64,000 nucleotides of DNA from Ectopseudomonas composti (GCF_001567565.1 NZ_LSSW01000029.1:124001-188000); one strand, 5' to 3'; counted from the first letter of the stretch, positions 17,070 through 26,333 are shown. Notes: a model not told the origin generated them from the sequence alone. A program made the numbers and translations.

Positions 17070-17692
17070 AGCCGATGCCTGAACTCATCGTTCGCCACCT
17101 TGGTCTGGTCGATTACCAGCCCACGCTGGAGGCCATGCGTCGGCTCACCGTCGAGCGTGACGCACAAACGCCAGACGAGATCTGGTTGTTGCAGCATCCC
17201 GAGGTGTTCACCCAGGGGCAGGCTGGTAAAGCCGAGCATCTGCTGGCGCCAGGCGACATTCCGGTGGTGCAGGTCGAGCGTGGCGGCCAGGTGACCTATC
17301 ACGGTCCTGGCCAACTGGTGGCCTATCTGATGCTCGATCTGCGTCGTCTCGATCTTGGCGTGCGTGAGCTGGTCACCGCCATGGAGCAGAGTCTGGTCGA
17401 CCTGCTGGCCAGTTACGGCATCGAGGCCGCGCCCAAGGCGGATGCGCCGGGTGTGTACGTGGCGGGCGACAAGATCGCGTCCCTGGGCCTGCGCGTCAGC
17501 CGTGGCTGCTCGTTCCACGGCCTGGCGCTGAATGTCGATATGGACATGTCGCCGTTCTTGCGCATCAATCCTTGCGGTTACGCCGGGTTGAAGATGGTGC
17601 AGGTGCGTGACCTGCTGCAAGCGCCGCCGGCGTTCGACGAGGTGGCACAGCGTCTGGAGAAGGCGCTGCGTGACAGGCTGGGCTATCAGTAA
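17066..17692 (+). CDS. lipB: Octanoyl-[ACP]-protein N-octanoyltransferase
   Basis: 205-208 residues. LipB moves the octanoyl group from acyl-carrier protein to lipoyl domains, before LipA inserts sulfur. The motifs GGQVTYHGPGQLVAYLMLDL and KIASLGLRVSRGCSFHGLALN contain the catalytic Lys/Cys region (Cys near the RINPCGYAGL segment). The start is either GTG overlapping the ybeD stop or ATG at 17075; both keep the conserved MPELIVRHLG. It converges with lipA across a perfect palindrome. Confidence 0.95.
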   Translation: MKPMPELIVRHLGLVDYQPTLEAMRRLTVERDAQTPDEIWLLQHPEVFTQGQAGKAEHLLAPGDIPVVQVERGGQVTYHGPGQLVAYLMLDLRRLDLGVRELVTAMEQSLVDLLASYGIEAAPKADAPGVYVAGDKIASLGLRVSRGCSFHGLALNVDMDMSPFLRINPCGYAGLKMVQVRDLLQAPPAFDEVAQRLEKALRDRLGYQ

Positions 17693-17716
17693 GCAGCGGC
17701 AAACGTGCAGAAACAA

Positions 17717-17740
17717 AAAGGGGCGCCATGGCGCCCCTTT
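17717..17740. terminator. Bidirectional intrinsic terminator between lipB and lipA
   Basis: A perfect 24-bp palindrome: AAAGGGGCGCC, AT, GGCGCCCCTTT. It is flanked by A-runs on the left and T-rich sequence on the right, so it should terminate transcripts arriving from either side. It is centred between the convergent lipB and lipA stop codons. Confidence 0.85.
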
Positions 17741-17760
17741 CGTTTATCCAACGCTACCCG

Positions 17761-18813
17761 TCAGTTCAGGTTCAGTGCCGGAATCAGGCTGGTATCGACT
17801 TCCTGGCCAGGCACCGGAACCGGTGCGGCAAGGCCTAGGTTGTTCTTCTCGAACACGCGGTCGGCGCGGTAGCTGGAGCGCACCAGCGGGCCAGCGGCGA
17901 CTTCCATGAAGCCCTTCTCCAGGCCGATGTCACGGAAGCGATTGAACTCTTCCGGGCTGACCCAGCGCTGCACCTTGAGGTGATTGCGCGTGGGCTGCAG
18001 GTATTGACCGAGGGTGAGGATGTCGACGCCGATGGCGCGCAGATCATCCATGGTCTCGATGATCTCTTCGTCGGTTTCACCCAGGCCCAGCATCAGGCTG
18101 GTCTTGGTCAGCACGTCGGGGCGGTGCTTCTTGGCGTGCTCGAGGACCTTGAGGGTCTTCTCGTAGCCGGCGCGTGGGTCGCGCACCACATGGGTCAGGC
18201 GTTTGACTGTCTCGACGTTCTGCGCGAAGACTTCCAGGCCGGAATCGACCACGCGCTCGATGGCCTGGTGATCGCCGTCGAAATCCGGCGTCAGGGCCTC
18301 TACTACCACTTGTGGGGTGTTTTCCTTGATTGCGCGCACGCAGGCCGCATAGTGCCCGGCGCCGCCGTCTTCCAGGTCGTCACGGTCTACCGAGGTCAGC
18401 ACGATGTAACGCAGCGCCATCAGTTCTACTGACTTGGCGGTGTTTTGTGGCTCTTCCAGATCCAGCCAGCCGTTGGGGTTGCCGGTGTCGACGGCGCAGA
18501 AGCGGCAGGCGCGGGTGCATACCGAACCCATCAGCATGATGGTGGCCGTGCCGTTGGACCAGCATTCGCCCATGTTCGGGCAATGCGACTCCTGGCAGAC
18601 GGTGCTCAGGCGGTGCTCGCCGACGTTGCGCTTGACCGCTTCGAAGCGGCTGCCGCCAGGGGCCTTGACTCGCAACCACTTGGGTTTGGGTTCGAAGACC
18701 TGGGGTTCGGCCGAGGCGCGGCGCTTCTGACCATCCTTGATCGCGGTGATGCCTTGGGCGGTGCGGAATTTTTCGCCGCTGGCGACGGATTTGGGCGAGG
18801 AGGTGTCGGACAT
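17761..18813 (-). CDS. lipA: Lipoyl synthase
   Basis: 350-residue radical SAM enzyme that inserts two sulfurs into octanoyl groups on lipoyl domains. Both cluster motifs are present: the auxiliary cluster cysteines in ESHCPNMGECW and the radical SAM CTRACRFC; the C-terminal RSSYRA contributes the serine ligand. The N-terminal 50 residues are polar and poorly conserved, as usual. It pairs functionally with lipB on the other strand. Confidence 0.97.
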   Translation of the reverse strand: MSDTSSPKSVASGEKFRTAQGITAIKDGQKRRASAEPQVFEPKPKWLRVKAPGGSRFEAVKRNVGEHRLSTVCQESHCPNMGECWSNGTATIMLMGSVCTRACRFCAVDTGNPNGWLDLEEPQNTAKSVELMALRYIVLTSVDRDDLEDGGAGHYAACVRAIKENTPQVVVEALTPDFDGDHQAIERVVDSGLEVFAQNVETVKRLTHVVRDPRAGYEKTLKVLEHAKKHRPDVLTKTSLMLGLGETDEEIIETMDDLRAIGVDILTLGQYLQPTRNHLKVQRWVSPEEFNRFRDIGLEKGFMEVAAGPLVRSSYRADRVFEKNNLGLAAPVPVPGQEVDTSLIPALNLN

Positions 18814-18987
18814 CGGAAATCAGGGCTCCGGTAGAGGCTCCGTGGGCAGGTGGCTTTTGGCCGCCGGCCAGTCTACCACAGAAGGTGTATGCAGACGCTG
18901 GGGCCGCCTGTCGACAAAATGCCGATGACACGCCTGGTCGGGCCGTTGCCTGCCAGCGATGGCAGGTAACAGGGACGGCGTTTGGGC

Positions 18988-20244
18988 TTAGCGTGCGCGC
19001 AGCTGTTGCAGCAGCTCGGTATTGGGGTAGCCATCGGCTGGCCAGTTCAGTTGCAGCTGCAGGGCACGGATGGCTTTGCGCGTATTGGCGCCGATGATGC
19101 CGTCGGCCGGGCCGGGATCGAATCCGGCCTTGGTCAGCAACTCCTGCAGTTCGACGCGTTCGCTACGCCCCAACTGGCGTTCGCCGCGTGGCCACTGCCC
19201 TTTGACTTCGCTCGGGCGCAGCAGGTTGTCGGCCAGCAGGCCGATGGCCAGCGCGTAGGAGGTGGAGTTGTTGTACTTGAGGATGCTGCGGAAATTGTCC
19301 AGCAGCAGGAAGGCCGGGCCCTTGTGCCCGGCGGGCAACTGCAGGCTGGCGCGTGCGCTGGCGGCGGCGCCGGTCGGCGCCAGTGGACGTACGCCAAGCT
19401 CGGCCCATTCGGCCAGCGTGCGGCGCTGGTCCGGGTCGGCCAGGGCGTAGTCGAAGCCATCGGGCAGGTTCACCTCGAAGCCCCAGGGCTGGCCACGCTG
19501 CCAGCCAGATGCCTGCAGGTAGTGCGCCGCCGAAGCCAGGGCATCGGTCGAGGAGTTCCACAGGTCGCGCTTGCCGTCCCCGTCGAAGTCCACCGCATGC
19601 TGGTTGTAGGTCGTGGGCATGAACTGGGTCTGGCCCATGGCGCCGGCCCAGGAGCCAATCATGCGCTCGCTGGCCACGTCGCCGTTCTGCAGGATCTGCA
19701 GGGCGGCCAGCAACTGCACGCGCCAGAAACCCTGACGACGACCGTCATAGGCGAGGGTGGCGAGAGAGCGAATGACACTGTTGCTACCGATGTTGTTGCC
19801 GAAATTGCTTTCCAGGCCCCAGATGGCGACCAGAATCTGCGCTTCGACACCATATTGCTGTTCGATGCGTTGCAGTACGGCGTTGTGCTGCGCCAGCAAT
19901 ACTCGGCCACGGCCAATACGGCTGGAGGACACGGCGCCGTCGAGATACTCCCACACCGGGCGAGTGAACTCGGGCTGGCTGCTGTCGGCCTTGAGCACTG
20001 CAGGGTCGGGGCTGATGCCGGCGAATGCGTGGTCGAACAGGCTGGCGTCGATGCCGGCGGCAATCGCTTCACTGCGCAAGGCTTGGCGCCAGTCGGCGAA
20101 ACTGCTCAATGGCACTGCGATGGTGGGCTGGGGCATTGCCGGAGTCGTGGCGGTCGGCAGATTTTCCGCTGGGGCCTGGGCACAGGCGGCCAGTAGCAGG
20201 AGAGGAAGCAGAGCCAGGGCGCGACGAGGAAACTGGTGTGGCAT
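18988..20244 (-). CDS. MltB-type lytic transglycosylase with peptidoglycan-binding domain (SltB3-like)
   Basis: 418 residues. Lipobox LLLAACAQ, then a MltB-type catalytic domain with the acid Glu in IWGLESNFGN, GAMGQTQFMPTTYNQ and the calcium-loop DFDGDGKRDLWN; residues about 350-415 form a PG_binding_1 domain (LQELLTKAGFDPGPADGIIG). It matches the SltB3/MltG group of P. aeruginosa by domain order and location near lipA. It is a paralogue of the mltB product 4.7 kb away. It is the last gene on this strand before lipA; an arfA gene lies just upstream. Confidence 0.9.
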   Translation of the reverse strand: MPHQFPRRALALLPLLLLAACAQAPAENLPTATTPAMPQPTIAVPLSSFADWRQALRSEAIAAGIDASLFDHAFAGISPDPAVLKADSSQPEFTRPVWEYLDGAVSSSRIGRGRVLLAQHNAVLQRIEQQYGVEAQILVAIWGLESNFGNNIGSNSVIRSLATLAYDGRRQGFWRVQLLAALQILQNGDVASERMIGSWAGAMGQTQFMPTTYNQHAVDFDGDGKRDLWNSSTDALASAAHYLQASGWQRGQPWGFEVNLPDGFDYALADPDQRRTLAEWAELGVRPLAPTGAAASARASLQLPAGHKGPAFLLLDNFRSILKYNNSTSYALAIGLLADNLLRPSEVKGQWPRGERQLGRSERVELQELLTKAGFDPGPADGIIGANTRKAIRALQLQLNWPADGYPNTELLQQLRAR

Positions 20245-20277
20245 GTCTATCTCAGGGCGTTTAAGCAGGCGGTTACC

Positions 20278-20472
20278 TTAGCATGCCCGACGGGGATTCT
20301 GGGCTATCAGCGAAACGAAGAGGCCCATAAAGCAAGAAGCCTCCCAATTGTGGGAGGCTTCGCGGCGGTAGCTGCCTTTGCCTTTCTGTGGTCGTTCCTG
20401 GCGGGAGCGAAACAGTGGCTGGGCGACGATGGATTTGGCCTTGTTCGGCCGTTTGCCGGTTTTCTTGCTCAT
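20278..20472 (-). CDS. arfA: Alternative ribosome-rescue factor A (made from a non-stop mRNA)
   Basis: 64 codons. Residues 12-46 match ArfA: AKSIVAQPLFRSRQERPQKG, KGKGSYRRE, then NWEAS, the segment that sits in the empty mRNA channel and recruits RF2. ArfA rescues ribosomes stalled on mRNAs lacking a stop codon when trans-translation fails. Codons 38-46 encode a perfect hairpin (separate entry), so the transcript should end or be cut inside the gene; the functional peptide would stop near residue 41-47 and the hydrophobic tail (FMGLFVSLI) would mark full-length protein for removal. It lies between holA and the transglycosylase, in the same direction. Confidence 0.9.
   Translation of the reverse strand: MSKKTGKRPNKAKSIVAQPLFRSRQERPQKGKGSYRREASHNWEASCFMGLFVSLIAQNPRRAC
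20336..20361 (-). terminator. Intragenic hairpin of arfA
   Basis: Arms GAAGCCTCCCA and TGGGAGGCTTC with a 4-nt loop lie within the arfA coding region. Read on the minus strand the stem is followed by TTCTTGCTTT-like sequence, so it looks like an intrinsic terminator; RNase III cleavage is the other known outcome for this family. It makes arfA mRNA non-stop, the basis of arfA control by tmRNA. Confidence 0.85.
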
Positions 20473-20559
20473 GGCGTTTCCTCATGCAGACTGGTCTGCG
20501 CCAATGCAGACGGCGCGGACTATGCGCCGCTGTACAGAAAATGTCCAGCGTACCCAGGC

Positions 20560-21591
20560 TCAGTCGAGGCGTAGCCGTTGCCCGGACAGCTGCAGGGTCA
20601 GCATGGCCAGCTCGCTCCAGGGGTTACCAGGCGCCTGACCCTTGATCTGCGCGTCGATCAGCTGCGCCTGCTGCAGCAACTGGCCCCAGCGCTTGCTGCT
20701 GTGGCGTTGCAGCGCCTTGGAGACCAGCGGTCTGCGTTTGTCCCATACGGGCGGACGAGCGCTGGAGAAGGCCTTGTCCAGCGGGATGCCCTGGCTCTGC
20801 TGATGGGCGATGCAGGCCAGCAGGCGAATCTCGCGTGCCAGGGCCCAGAGAATCACCGGGGTTTCCACGCCTTCGCCGCGCAGTCCTTCGAGCATGCGCA
20901 GGGCGTGAGCGGCATCGCCGCCGAGCGCGCAGTCGATCAGGCCGAATACATCGAAGCGGGCGCTGTCGGCCACGGAAGCCTGGACGGTTTCAGCGTCGAT
21001 CTGGTTGCCTGTGGCGAGCAGCTTGAGTTTTTCCACTTCCTGGGCGGCAGCCAGCAGGTTGCCTTCCACCCGTGCGGCGATCATGTCCACAGCGTCGGCG
21101 CTGGCGCTGAGGCCGGCCTGGGCCAGGCGCTGGCGAATCCACTGCGGTAACTGGTTGGCATCCACCGGCCAGATCTGGATGAACTGGCAGGCCTGGCCGT
21201 CGATCAGGGCCTTGGCCCATTTGGATTTCTGCGTGCTACCGTCGAGCTTGGGCAGGCTCAGCAACAGGACGGTGTCCTCGGGCGGCCGGGCCAGGTATTC
21301 CAGCAAGGCTGCGGCGCCCTTGTCGCCAGGCTTGCCGGACGGCAGGCGCAACTCCAGCAGACGCTTCTCGGCGAACAGCGACAGGCTCGCGCCCGCCTGC
21401 AGCAGATTGCCCCAGTCGAAGTTGGCTTCGGCATTGAACACCTGGCGTTCGCCGAAACCCTGCTGGCGGCAGGTATTGCGGATGGCGTCAGCGGTTTCCT
21501 GGCACAACAGCGGCTCGTCACCGCTGATCGCATAGACCGGTGCGAGAGAGCCTTGCAGGTGTTTGCCGAGCTGGGCGGGGGCGAGCTTCAT
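20560..21591 (-). CDS. holA: DNA polymerase III delta subunit
   Basis: 343 residues. Delta opens the beta clamp within the clamp-loader complex. It has the expected order: an AAA+-like N-terminal domain beginning MKLAPAQLGKHLQGSLAPVY and ISGDEPLLCQE, a middle lid region, and a C-terminal collar helix bundle (ILWALAREIRLLACI). It lies downstream of lptE and leuS on the same strand, the standard leuS-lptE-holA order. Confidence 0.96.
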   Translation of the reverse strand: MKLAPAQLGKHLQGSLAPVYAISGDEPLLCQETADAIRNTCRQQGFGERQVFNAEANFDWGNLLQAGASLSLFAEKRLLELRLPSGKPGDKGAAALLEYLARPPEDTVLLLSLPKLDGSTQKSKWAKALIDGQACQFIQIWPVDANQLPQWIRQRLAQAGLSASADAVDMIAARVEGNLLAAAQEVEKLKLLATGNQIDAETVQASVADSARFDVFGLIDCALGGDAAHALRMLEGLRGEGVETPVILWALAREIRLLACIAHQQSQGIPLDKAFSSARPPVWDKRRPLVSKALQRHSSKRWGQLLQQAQLIDAQIKGQAPGNPWSELAMLTLQLSGQRLRLD

Positions 21592-21647
21592 CGAGGTGAT
21601 GCCATCGAGGCGAGTGGATCAGGGCCACCGCAGCGGCCCTGGTGCCG

Positions 21648-22259
21648 TTACTGGACCGGCAGTTCGATCGGCGACTGCTGCGGGGCGACCTGGCTTTCGC
21701 GAGCACGACGCGCCGCTTCCAGGGCTTCGGCTTCTGCCTTGGCGCGGGCTTCGGCGGTCTGCTGCAGTTGGTCCAGATGCTCAGGGGTGATCTGCTGCAG
21801 GTTCTGCGCAAGTTGCTGGATCATTTCACGGCGCAGCTCGCCGCGCAGTTGAGCCGCTTCCTGGTCGGAGCCGGCCAGGTTGTTATCGTCCTGCTGGTAG
21901 TAGTTCTGCACTTCCACCTCGTTACCGGTCAGCAGCAGGTTCTTCGCGCCGCGGATCTCATATTCCAGGCGCATGGTCAGCTCGTACTCGGCGGTACGTG
22001 CGCCGCTGCTGTAGCTGGCACTGCGACGATTCTCGGTTTCGCGGGTGATCACCAGCTTGTAGGGCGCGCCGGCGTAAACGCGGACATCGTTGTTTTCCAG
22101 TACTTCACGCACTTGCTGCACGGTATCGCCATAGGCGTCGCGCGCGCTGACATCGAGTTCCTTCAGGGCGAACTGCACATCGCCGGTGCCGCGCAGCTGG
22201 AAACCGCACGCGCTGAGCAGGCCAGCCAGGCCGATGACCAGCAGATTCCGTTTCATCAT
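21648..22259 (-). CDS. lptE: LPS-assembly lipoprotein LptE
   Basis: 203 residues from the chosen start. LptE plugs the LptD barrel that inserts lipopolysaccharide into the outer leaflet. Signal peptide and lipobox: LAGLLSACGFQLRG. Four in-frame start codons occur within 40 nt; the one 8 nt after AAGGGG is chosen, with another ATG one codon later. The C-terminal 45 residues are Gln/Ala/Glu-rich and probably helical. It follows leuS by about 50 nt. Confidence 0.94.
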   Translation of the reverse strand: MMKRNLLVIGLAGLLSACGFQLRGTGDVQFALKELDVSARDAYGDTVQQVREVLENNDVRVYAGAPYKLVITRETENRRSASYSSGARTAEYELTMRLEYEIRGAKNLLLTGNEVEVQNYYQQDDNNLAGSDQEAAQLRGELRREMIQQLAQNLQQITPEHLDQLQQTAEARAKAEAEALEAARRARESQVAPQQSPIELPVQ

Positions 22260-22313
22260 TCTCATATCCCCTTGGCGGATCACGACGCCACACATGTGTG
22301 GCGCCGAGCTTAA

Positions 22314-24926
22314 TCAGTTGGCGACTATGTTGACCAGCTTGCCTGGCACCACGATGACCTTGCGAATGCTCAGGCCTTCGGTGAAGCGCAGCACGTTCTC
22401 GTTGGCGCGGGCGGCGGCTTCGACCTCTTCGCGGGAAGCGGATGCCGGAACCTCGATCTGCCCGCGCAGCTTGCCGTTGACCTGTACCACCAGGGTCAGG
22501 CTGTCCTGCACCAGAGCGGACTCGTCGACCTGCGGCCATTGCGCATCGATCACCGCATCGGCGTGACCGAGGCGCTGCCACAGTTCGTGGCTGATGTGCG
22601 GGGTGATCGGCGCCAGCAGCAGGGTGACGACTTGCAGGCCTTCGTGAACCAGTGCGCGATCCTGTTCGGTCGCGGTGGCAGCCTTTTCCAGCACGTTCAT
22701 CAGCGTCATCACCTGGGCGACGGCGGTGTTGAACTTGTGGTGCTGGCCGATATCGTTGCTGGCCTGCTTGATCGCCAGGTGAATGGCGCGGCGCACGGCT
22801 TTCTGCTCGTCGGACAGCGCGGCGACATCCAGCTGGTCCGGCAGGCCGGCGGCGACATGGCTGTGGGCCAGACGCCAGACGCGACGCAGGAAGCGGTTGG
22901 CGCCTTCGACGCCGGCATCCGACCATTCGCAGCTCTGGTCGGGCGGCGAGGCGAACATCATGAACAGGCGGCAGGTGTCGGCGCCGTAAGCATCGATCAT
23001 GTCCTGCGGGTCGACACCGTTGTTCTTCGACTTGGACATCTTCTCGGTGCCGCCGATTTCCACGGCCAGGCCGTCGCTCTTGAGCTTGGCGCCGATGACC
23101 TTGGCCTTGGTATCACGCTCGACTTCGACGTCGGCCGGGTTGAACCAGTCCTTGCCGCCGTTTTCCAGGGTGCGGTAATAGGTCTCGGCGACCACCATGC
23201 CCTGGGTCAGCAGGTTCTTGAACGGCTCGTTGGAGGACACCAGGCCCTCGTCGCGCATTAGCTTGTGGAAGAAGCGCGCGTACAGCAGGTGCAGGATGGC
23301 GTGCTCGATGCCGCCGATGTACTGATCCACCGGCAGCCAGTGGTTGGCCGCAGCCGGATCGACCATGCCCTTGTCGTAGTTCGGGCTGGCATAGCGGGCG
23401 AAGTACCAGGACGACTCGACGAAGGTGTCCATGGTGTCGGTTTCGCGCTTGGCCGGGGCGCCGCATTTCGGGCAGCTGCATTCGTAGAACTCGGGCATCT
23501 TGGCCAGCGGCGAGCCGGCGCCATCCGGCACCACGTCCTCGGGCAGCACCACTGGCAACTGGTCTTCCGGTACCGGCACGTCGCCACAGCTGTCGCAGTG
23601 GATGATCGGGATCGGGCAGCCCCAGTAGCGCTGGCGGCTGATGCCCCAGTCGCGCAGGCGGAACTGGGTCTTGCGGGTGCCGTGCGCGCTGGCTTCCAGG
23701 TCGCCGACGATGGCGTCGAAAGCGGCGCTGAAGTCCAGACCGTCGTACTTGCCGGAATTGATGGTGGTCAGGCCGGTCTTGTCGCCGTACCAGTCCTGCC
23801 AGGTGCTGGCGTCGTAGTCCTTGCCTTCGCCGGTGTAGACCTGCTTGATCGGCAGGTCGTACTTGCCCGCGAATTCGAAGTCGCGCTCGTCATGCGCCGG
23901 TACGGCCATCACCGCGCCTTCGCCGTAGCCCCACAGCACGTAGTTGGCGACGAATACCGGCAGCTTGTCGCCGGTCAGCGGATGAGTGACGAACTGGCCG
24001 GTGGCCAGGCCTTTCTTCTCCATGGTGGCCATGTCGGCCTCGGCCACGGAGCCGGCCTTGCACTCGGCGATGAAGGCGGCGATGGCCGGGTTGCCCTCGG
24101 CAGCGCGCTGGGCCAGCGGGTGCTCGGCGGCCACGGCGACGTAGGTGGCACCCATCAGGGTGTCGGGGCGGGTCGAGTAAACCTTCAGTTGGCCGTCGAT
24201 GCCGATGCTGGCGACGTCGTAGTCGAAGACGATGTCGGCACCGAAACTCTTGCCGATCCAGTTGCGCTGCATGGTCTTGACCTGCTCGGGCCAGCCATCG
24301 AGCTCATCCAGGCTGCTCAGCAGCTCTTCGGCGTAAGCGGTGATCTTGAAGTAGTACATCGGGATTTCGCGCTTCTCGATCAGCGCGCCCGAACGCCAGC
24401 CACGGCCGTCGATGACCTGCTCGTTGGCCAGTACGGTCTGGTCCACCGGGTCCCAGTTGACGGTGCCGTTCTTGCGGTAGATCACGCCCTTCTCGAACAG
24501 GCGGGTGAACAGCCACTGTTCCCAGCGGTAGTAATCCGGCTTGCAGGTGGTGACTTCGCGTGTCCAGTCGATGGCCAGGCCCAGCGATTTGAGCTGGGAC
24601 TTCATGTAGGCGATGTTCTCGTAAGTCCACTTGGCCGGCGCCACCTGGTTCTTCATCGCGGCGTTTTCCGCCGGCATGCCGAAGGCGTCCCAGCCCATCG
24701 GCTGCAGCACGTTCTTGCCCTGCATGCGCTGGTAGCGCGCGATCACGTCACCGATGGTGTAGTTGCGCACATGCCCCATGTGTAGCTTGCCGCTGGGGTA
24801 GGGGAACATCGACAGGCAGTAGAAGGTGTCCTTGCCGGGCTGTTCGCTGACGACGAAGGATTTTTGCGCGTCCCAGTGGGACTGCGCGGCGGCTTCTATT
24901 TCACGGGGCGAGTACTGTTCGTGCAT
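22314..24926 (-). CDS. leuS: Leucyl-tRNA synthetase
   Basis: 870 residues, full length for the bacterial class Ia enzyme. HIGH motif in PYPSGKLHMGHVRNYTIGD (about residue 42), KMSKS in GTEKMSKSKNNG, a CP1 editing domain (TGQFVTHPLTGDKLPVFVAN) and a zinc-type CDSCGD insertion. It heads the leuS-lptE-holA-arfA row and is divergent, by 177 bp, from a zinc ribbon gene. Confidence 0.98.
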   Translation of the reverse strand: MHEQYSPREIEAAAQSHWDAQKSFVVSEQPGKDTFYCLSMFPYPSGKLHMGHVRNYTIGDVIARYQRMQGKNVLQPMGWDAFGMPAENAAMKNQVAPAKWTYENIAYMKSQLKSLGLAIDWTREVTTCKPDYYRWEQWLFTRLFEKGVIYRKNGTVNWDPVDQTVLANEQVIDGRGWRSGALIEKREIPMYYFKITAYAEELLSSLDELDGWPEQVKTMQRNWIGKSFGADIVFDYDVASIGIDGQLKVYSTRPDTLMGATYVAVAAEHPLAQRAAEGNPAIAAFIAECKAGSVAEADMATMEKKGLATGQFVTHPLTGDKLPVFVANYVLWGYGEGAVMAVPAHDERDFEFAGKYDLPIKQVYTGEGKDYDASTWQDWYGDKTGLTTINSGKYDGLDFSAAFDAIVGDLEASAHGTRKTQFRLRDWGISRQRYWGCPIPIIHCDSCGDVPVPEDQLPVVLPEDVVPDGAGSPLAKMPEFYECSCPKCGAPAKRETDTMDTFVESSWYFARYASPNYDKGMVDPAAANHWLPVDQYIGGIEHAILHLLYARFFHKLMRDEGLVSSNEPFKNLLTQGMVVAETYYRTLENGGKDWFNPADVEVERDTKAKVIGAKLKSDGLAVEIGGTEKMSKSKNNGVDPQDMIDAYGADTCRLFMMFASPPDQSCEWSDAGVEGANRFLRRVWRLAHSHVAAGLPDQLDVAALSDEQKAVRRAIHLAIKQASNDIGQHHKFNTAVAQVMTLMNVLEKAATATEQDRALVHEGLQVVTLLLAPITPHISHELWQRLGHADAVIDAQWPQVDESALVQDSLTLVVQVNGKLRGQIEVPASASREEVEAAARANENVLRFTEGLSIRKVIVVPGKLVNIVAN

Positions 24927-25103
24927 GGCTCTGGCGCTGAAGGAATGGGGCTTGCGGAAAACGTCGTAGCATACATGAGCGCCGTCTGCCGAGGGAAACC
25001 CGATTGTGCTGCCCCCGCCGTTTGTCGCGGCGCCAGGCTGCCTGCAGGGCCTTCGCTAAGCTTTACTCAAGGCCCGCAGTCGTCGGGGCTCGCGAGGTGT
25101 TAG

Positions 25104-25532
25104 ATGGTCGATGCTTGGCAGGCGGAACGGGGTGGTGGTCTTTACGAACGACTGCTGCAAAGGCTTGCCTTGGCGCTGGAGGAGGCCGACACCGCCAACC
25201 GCCTGCATGCCGAGCCGCTGCGCGAGCTGGAGCTCGATGGATTGAGTCCGGCGGAGCTGGAGCTGATCCGCGCCTATCTCAATCGCGACCTGCACTGGCT
25301 GCGCGGTTGGCACGCAGCGGCCGAGGAGTTGGCGTTGATCCAGCGCCAGCCACTGCGTAGCGCCAAGGCCGCCGGCGGCAAACCGATGGCCAGGGTCAAG
25401 CCGCTGATGAAGCGCCGTCAGGCGCTTTGCTGTGCGCTTTGTGGCACCGCGGTGAGCTGGCATCGCGGGCAGGATGCACAGGCCTGTCAGGCCTGTGGTT
25501 CGAAGTTGTTTCGTAGCGGTAAACCTCGTTAG
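25104..25532 (+). CDS. YbeL-type zinc ribbon protein (DUF1451)
   Basis: 142 residues. The N-terminal two thirds are charged and helical (YERLLQRLALALEEADTANR), and the C-terminus carries two CxxC knuckles, CCALCGTAVSW and CQACGSKL, forming a zinc ribbon. This matches the YbeL/DUF1451 family of unknown function, commonly beside leuS. It is followed 24 bp later by a YdcF-type gene in the same direction. Confidence 0.8.
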   Translation: MVDAWQAERGGGLYERLLQRLALALEEADTANRLHAEPLRELELDGLSPAELELIRAYLNRDLHWLRGWHAAAEELALIQRQPLRSAKAAGGKPMARVKPLMKRRQALCCALCGTAVSWHRGQDAQACQACGSKLFRSGKPR

Positions 25533-25556
25533 GCTTGGGCGCCCCGGAGGTGCCTG

Positions 25557-26333
25557 ATGCCGATTCGCTACATCCTCAAACAATTGCTGATGCCGCCAGG
25601 CGTTCTGCTCCTGCTGATTTTGCTGGGTTGGTGGCTGCGCCGCCGCTTTCCGCGAGTGGCGGTTACGTGTTTTGCCGTCGGTTTCGCTGGGCTGTGGCTG
25701 ATGAGCCTGCCGGCGGTGATGCAGTGGAGCGCCGCCTGGCTCGAGCGTGAGCCGGTACTGGAGCAGACGCAGTGGCCGACGCTGGCGCAGCGTGCCGATG
25801 CCATCGTGATTCTCGGCGCCGGGCGCGAGCAGAACGATCCGGGTTGGGGTGGAACCGATCAGCCGGGGCTGATGGCCCTGGAGCGGCTGCGCTACGCCGC
25901 TCGTCTGGCGCGTGCGTCTGGCCTGCCCCTGGCAGCCACTGGTGGCCTGCATTACGGCCAGCCGCCCAGCGAAGCTGCACTGATGGCCGATACCATGAAC
26001 CGGGATTACGGCCTGAACATCCGCTGGCTGGAGGAGGAAAGCCGCACCACCTGGGAGAACGCTGTGCTCAGCGCGCGGTTGTTGCAGCCGCAGGGCGTAC
26101 GACGCGTGGTGCTGGTCACCCAGGCCTGGCATATGCCGCGGGCGCGCTGGTGTTTCGAGCAGGCCGGTTTCGAGGTGATCAGCGCGCCCATGGGCTACCT
26201 CAGTGCCGGCTACAGCCGGCCCCTGGGCGGTTGGCTGCCCGAGTCACGGGTGATCTGGCAGAGCAGTCAGTTGCTCAATGAGGTCATTGGCCTGCTGAGC
26301 TATCCGCTGATATATGGCGGTGATCGAGGCTGA
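25557..26333 (+). CDS. YdcF/ElyC family membrane protein (DUF218)
   Basis: 258 residues: two N-terminal membrane helices (about 11-30 and 36-55), then a periplasmic DUF218 domain with ADAIVILGAG, TGG, ESRTTWENA and TQAWHMPRARW. ElyC of E. coli supports envelope integrity through lipid-carrier metabolism; that is the closest described relative. A GGAG lies 7 nt before the ATG. The gene is followed by a REP pair. Confidence 0.88.
   Translation: MPIRYILKQLLMPPGVLLLLILLGWWLRRRFPRVAVTCFAVGFAGLWLMSLPAVMQWSAAWLEREPVLEQTQWPTLAQRADAIVILGAGREQNDPGWGGTDQPGLMALERLRYAARLARASGLPLAATGGLHYGQPPSEAALMADTMNRDYGLNIRWLEEESRTTWENAVLSARLLQPQGVRRVVLVTQAWHMPRARWCFEQAGFEVISAPMGYLSAGYSRPLGGWLPESRVIWQSSQLLNEVIGLLSYPLIYGGDRG

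Noticed and set aside
23265..24785. 506-codon plus-strand frame opposite leuS
   Set aside because: leuS is complete with HIGH and KMSKS; the opposite frame lacks domains and has no start signal.
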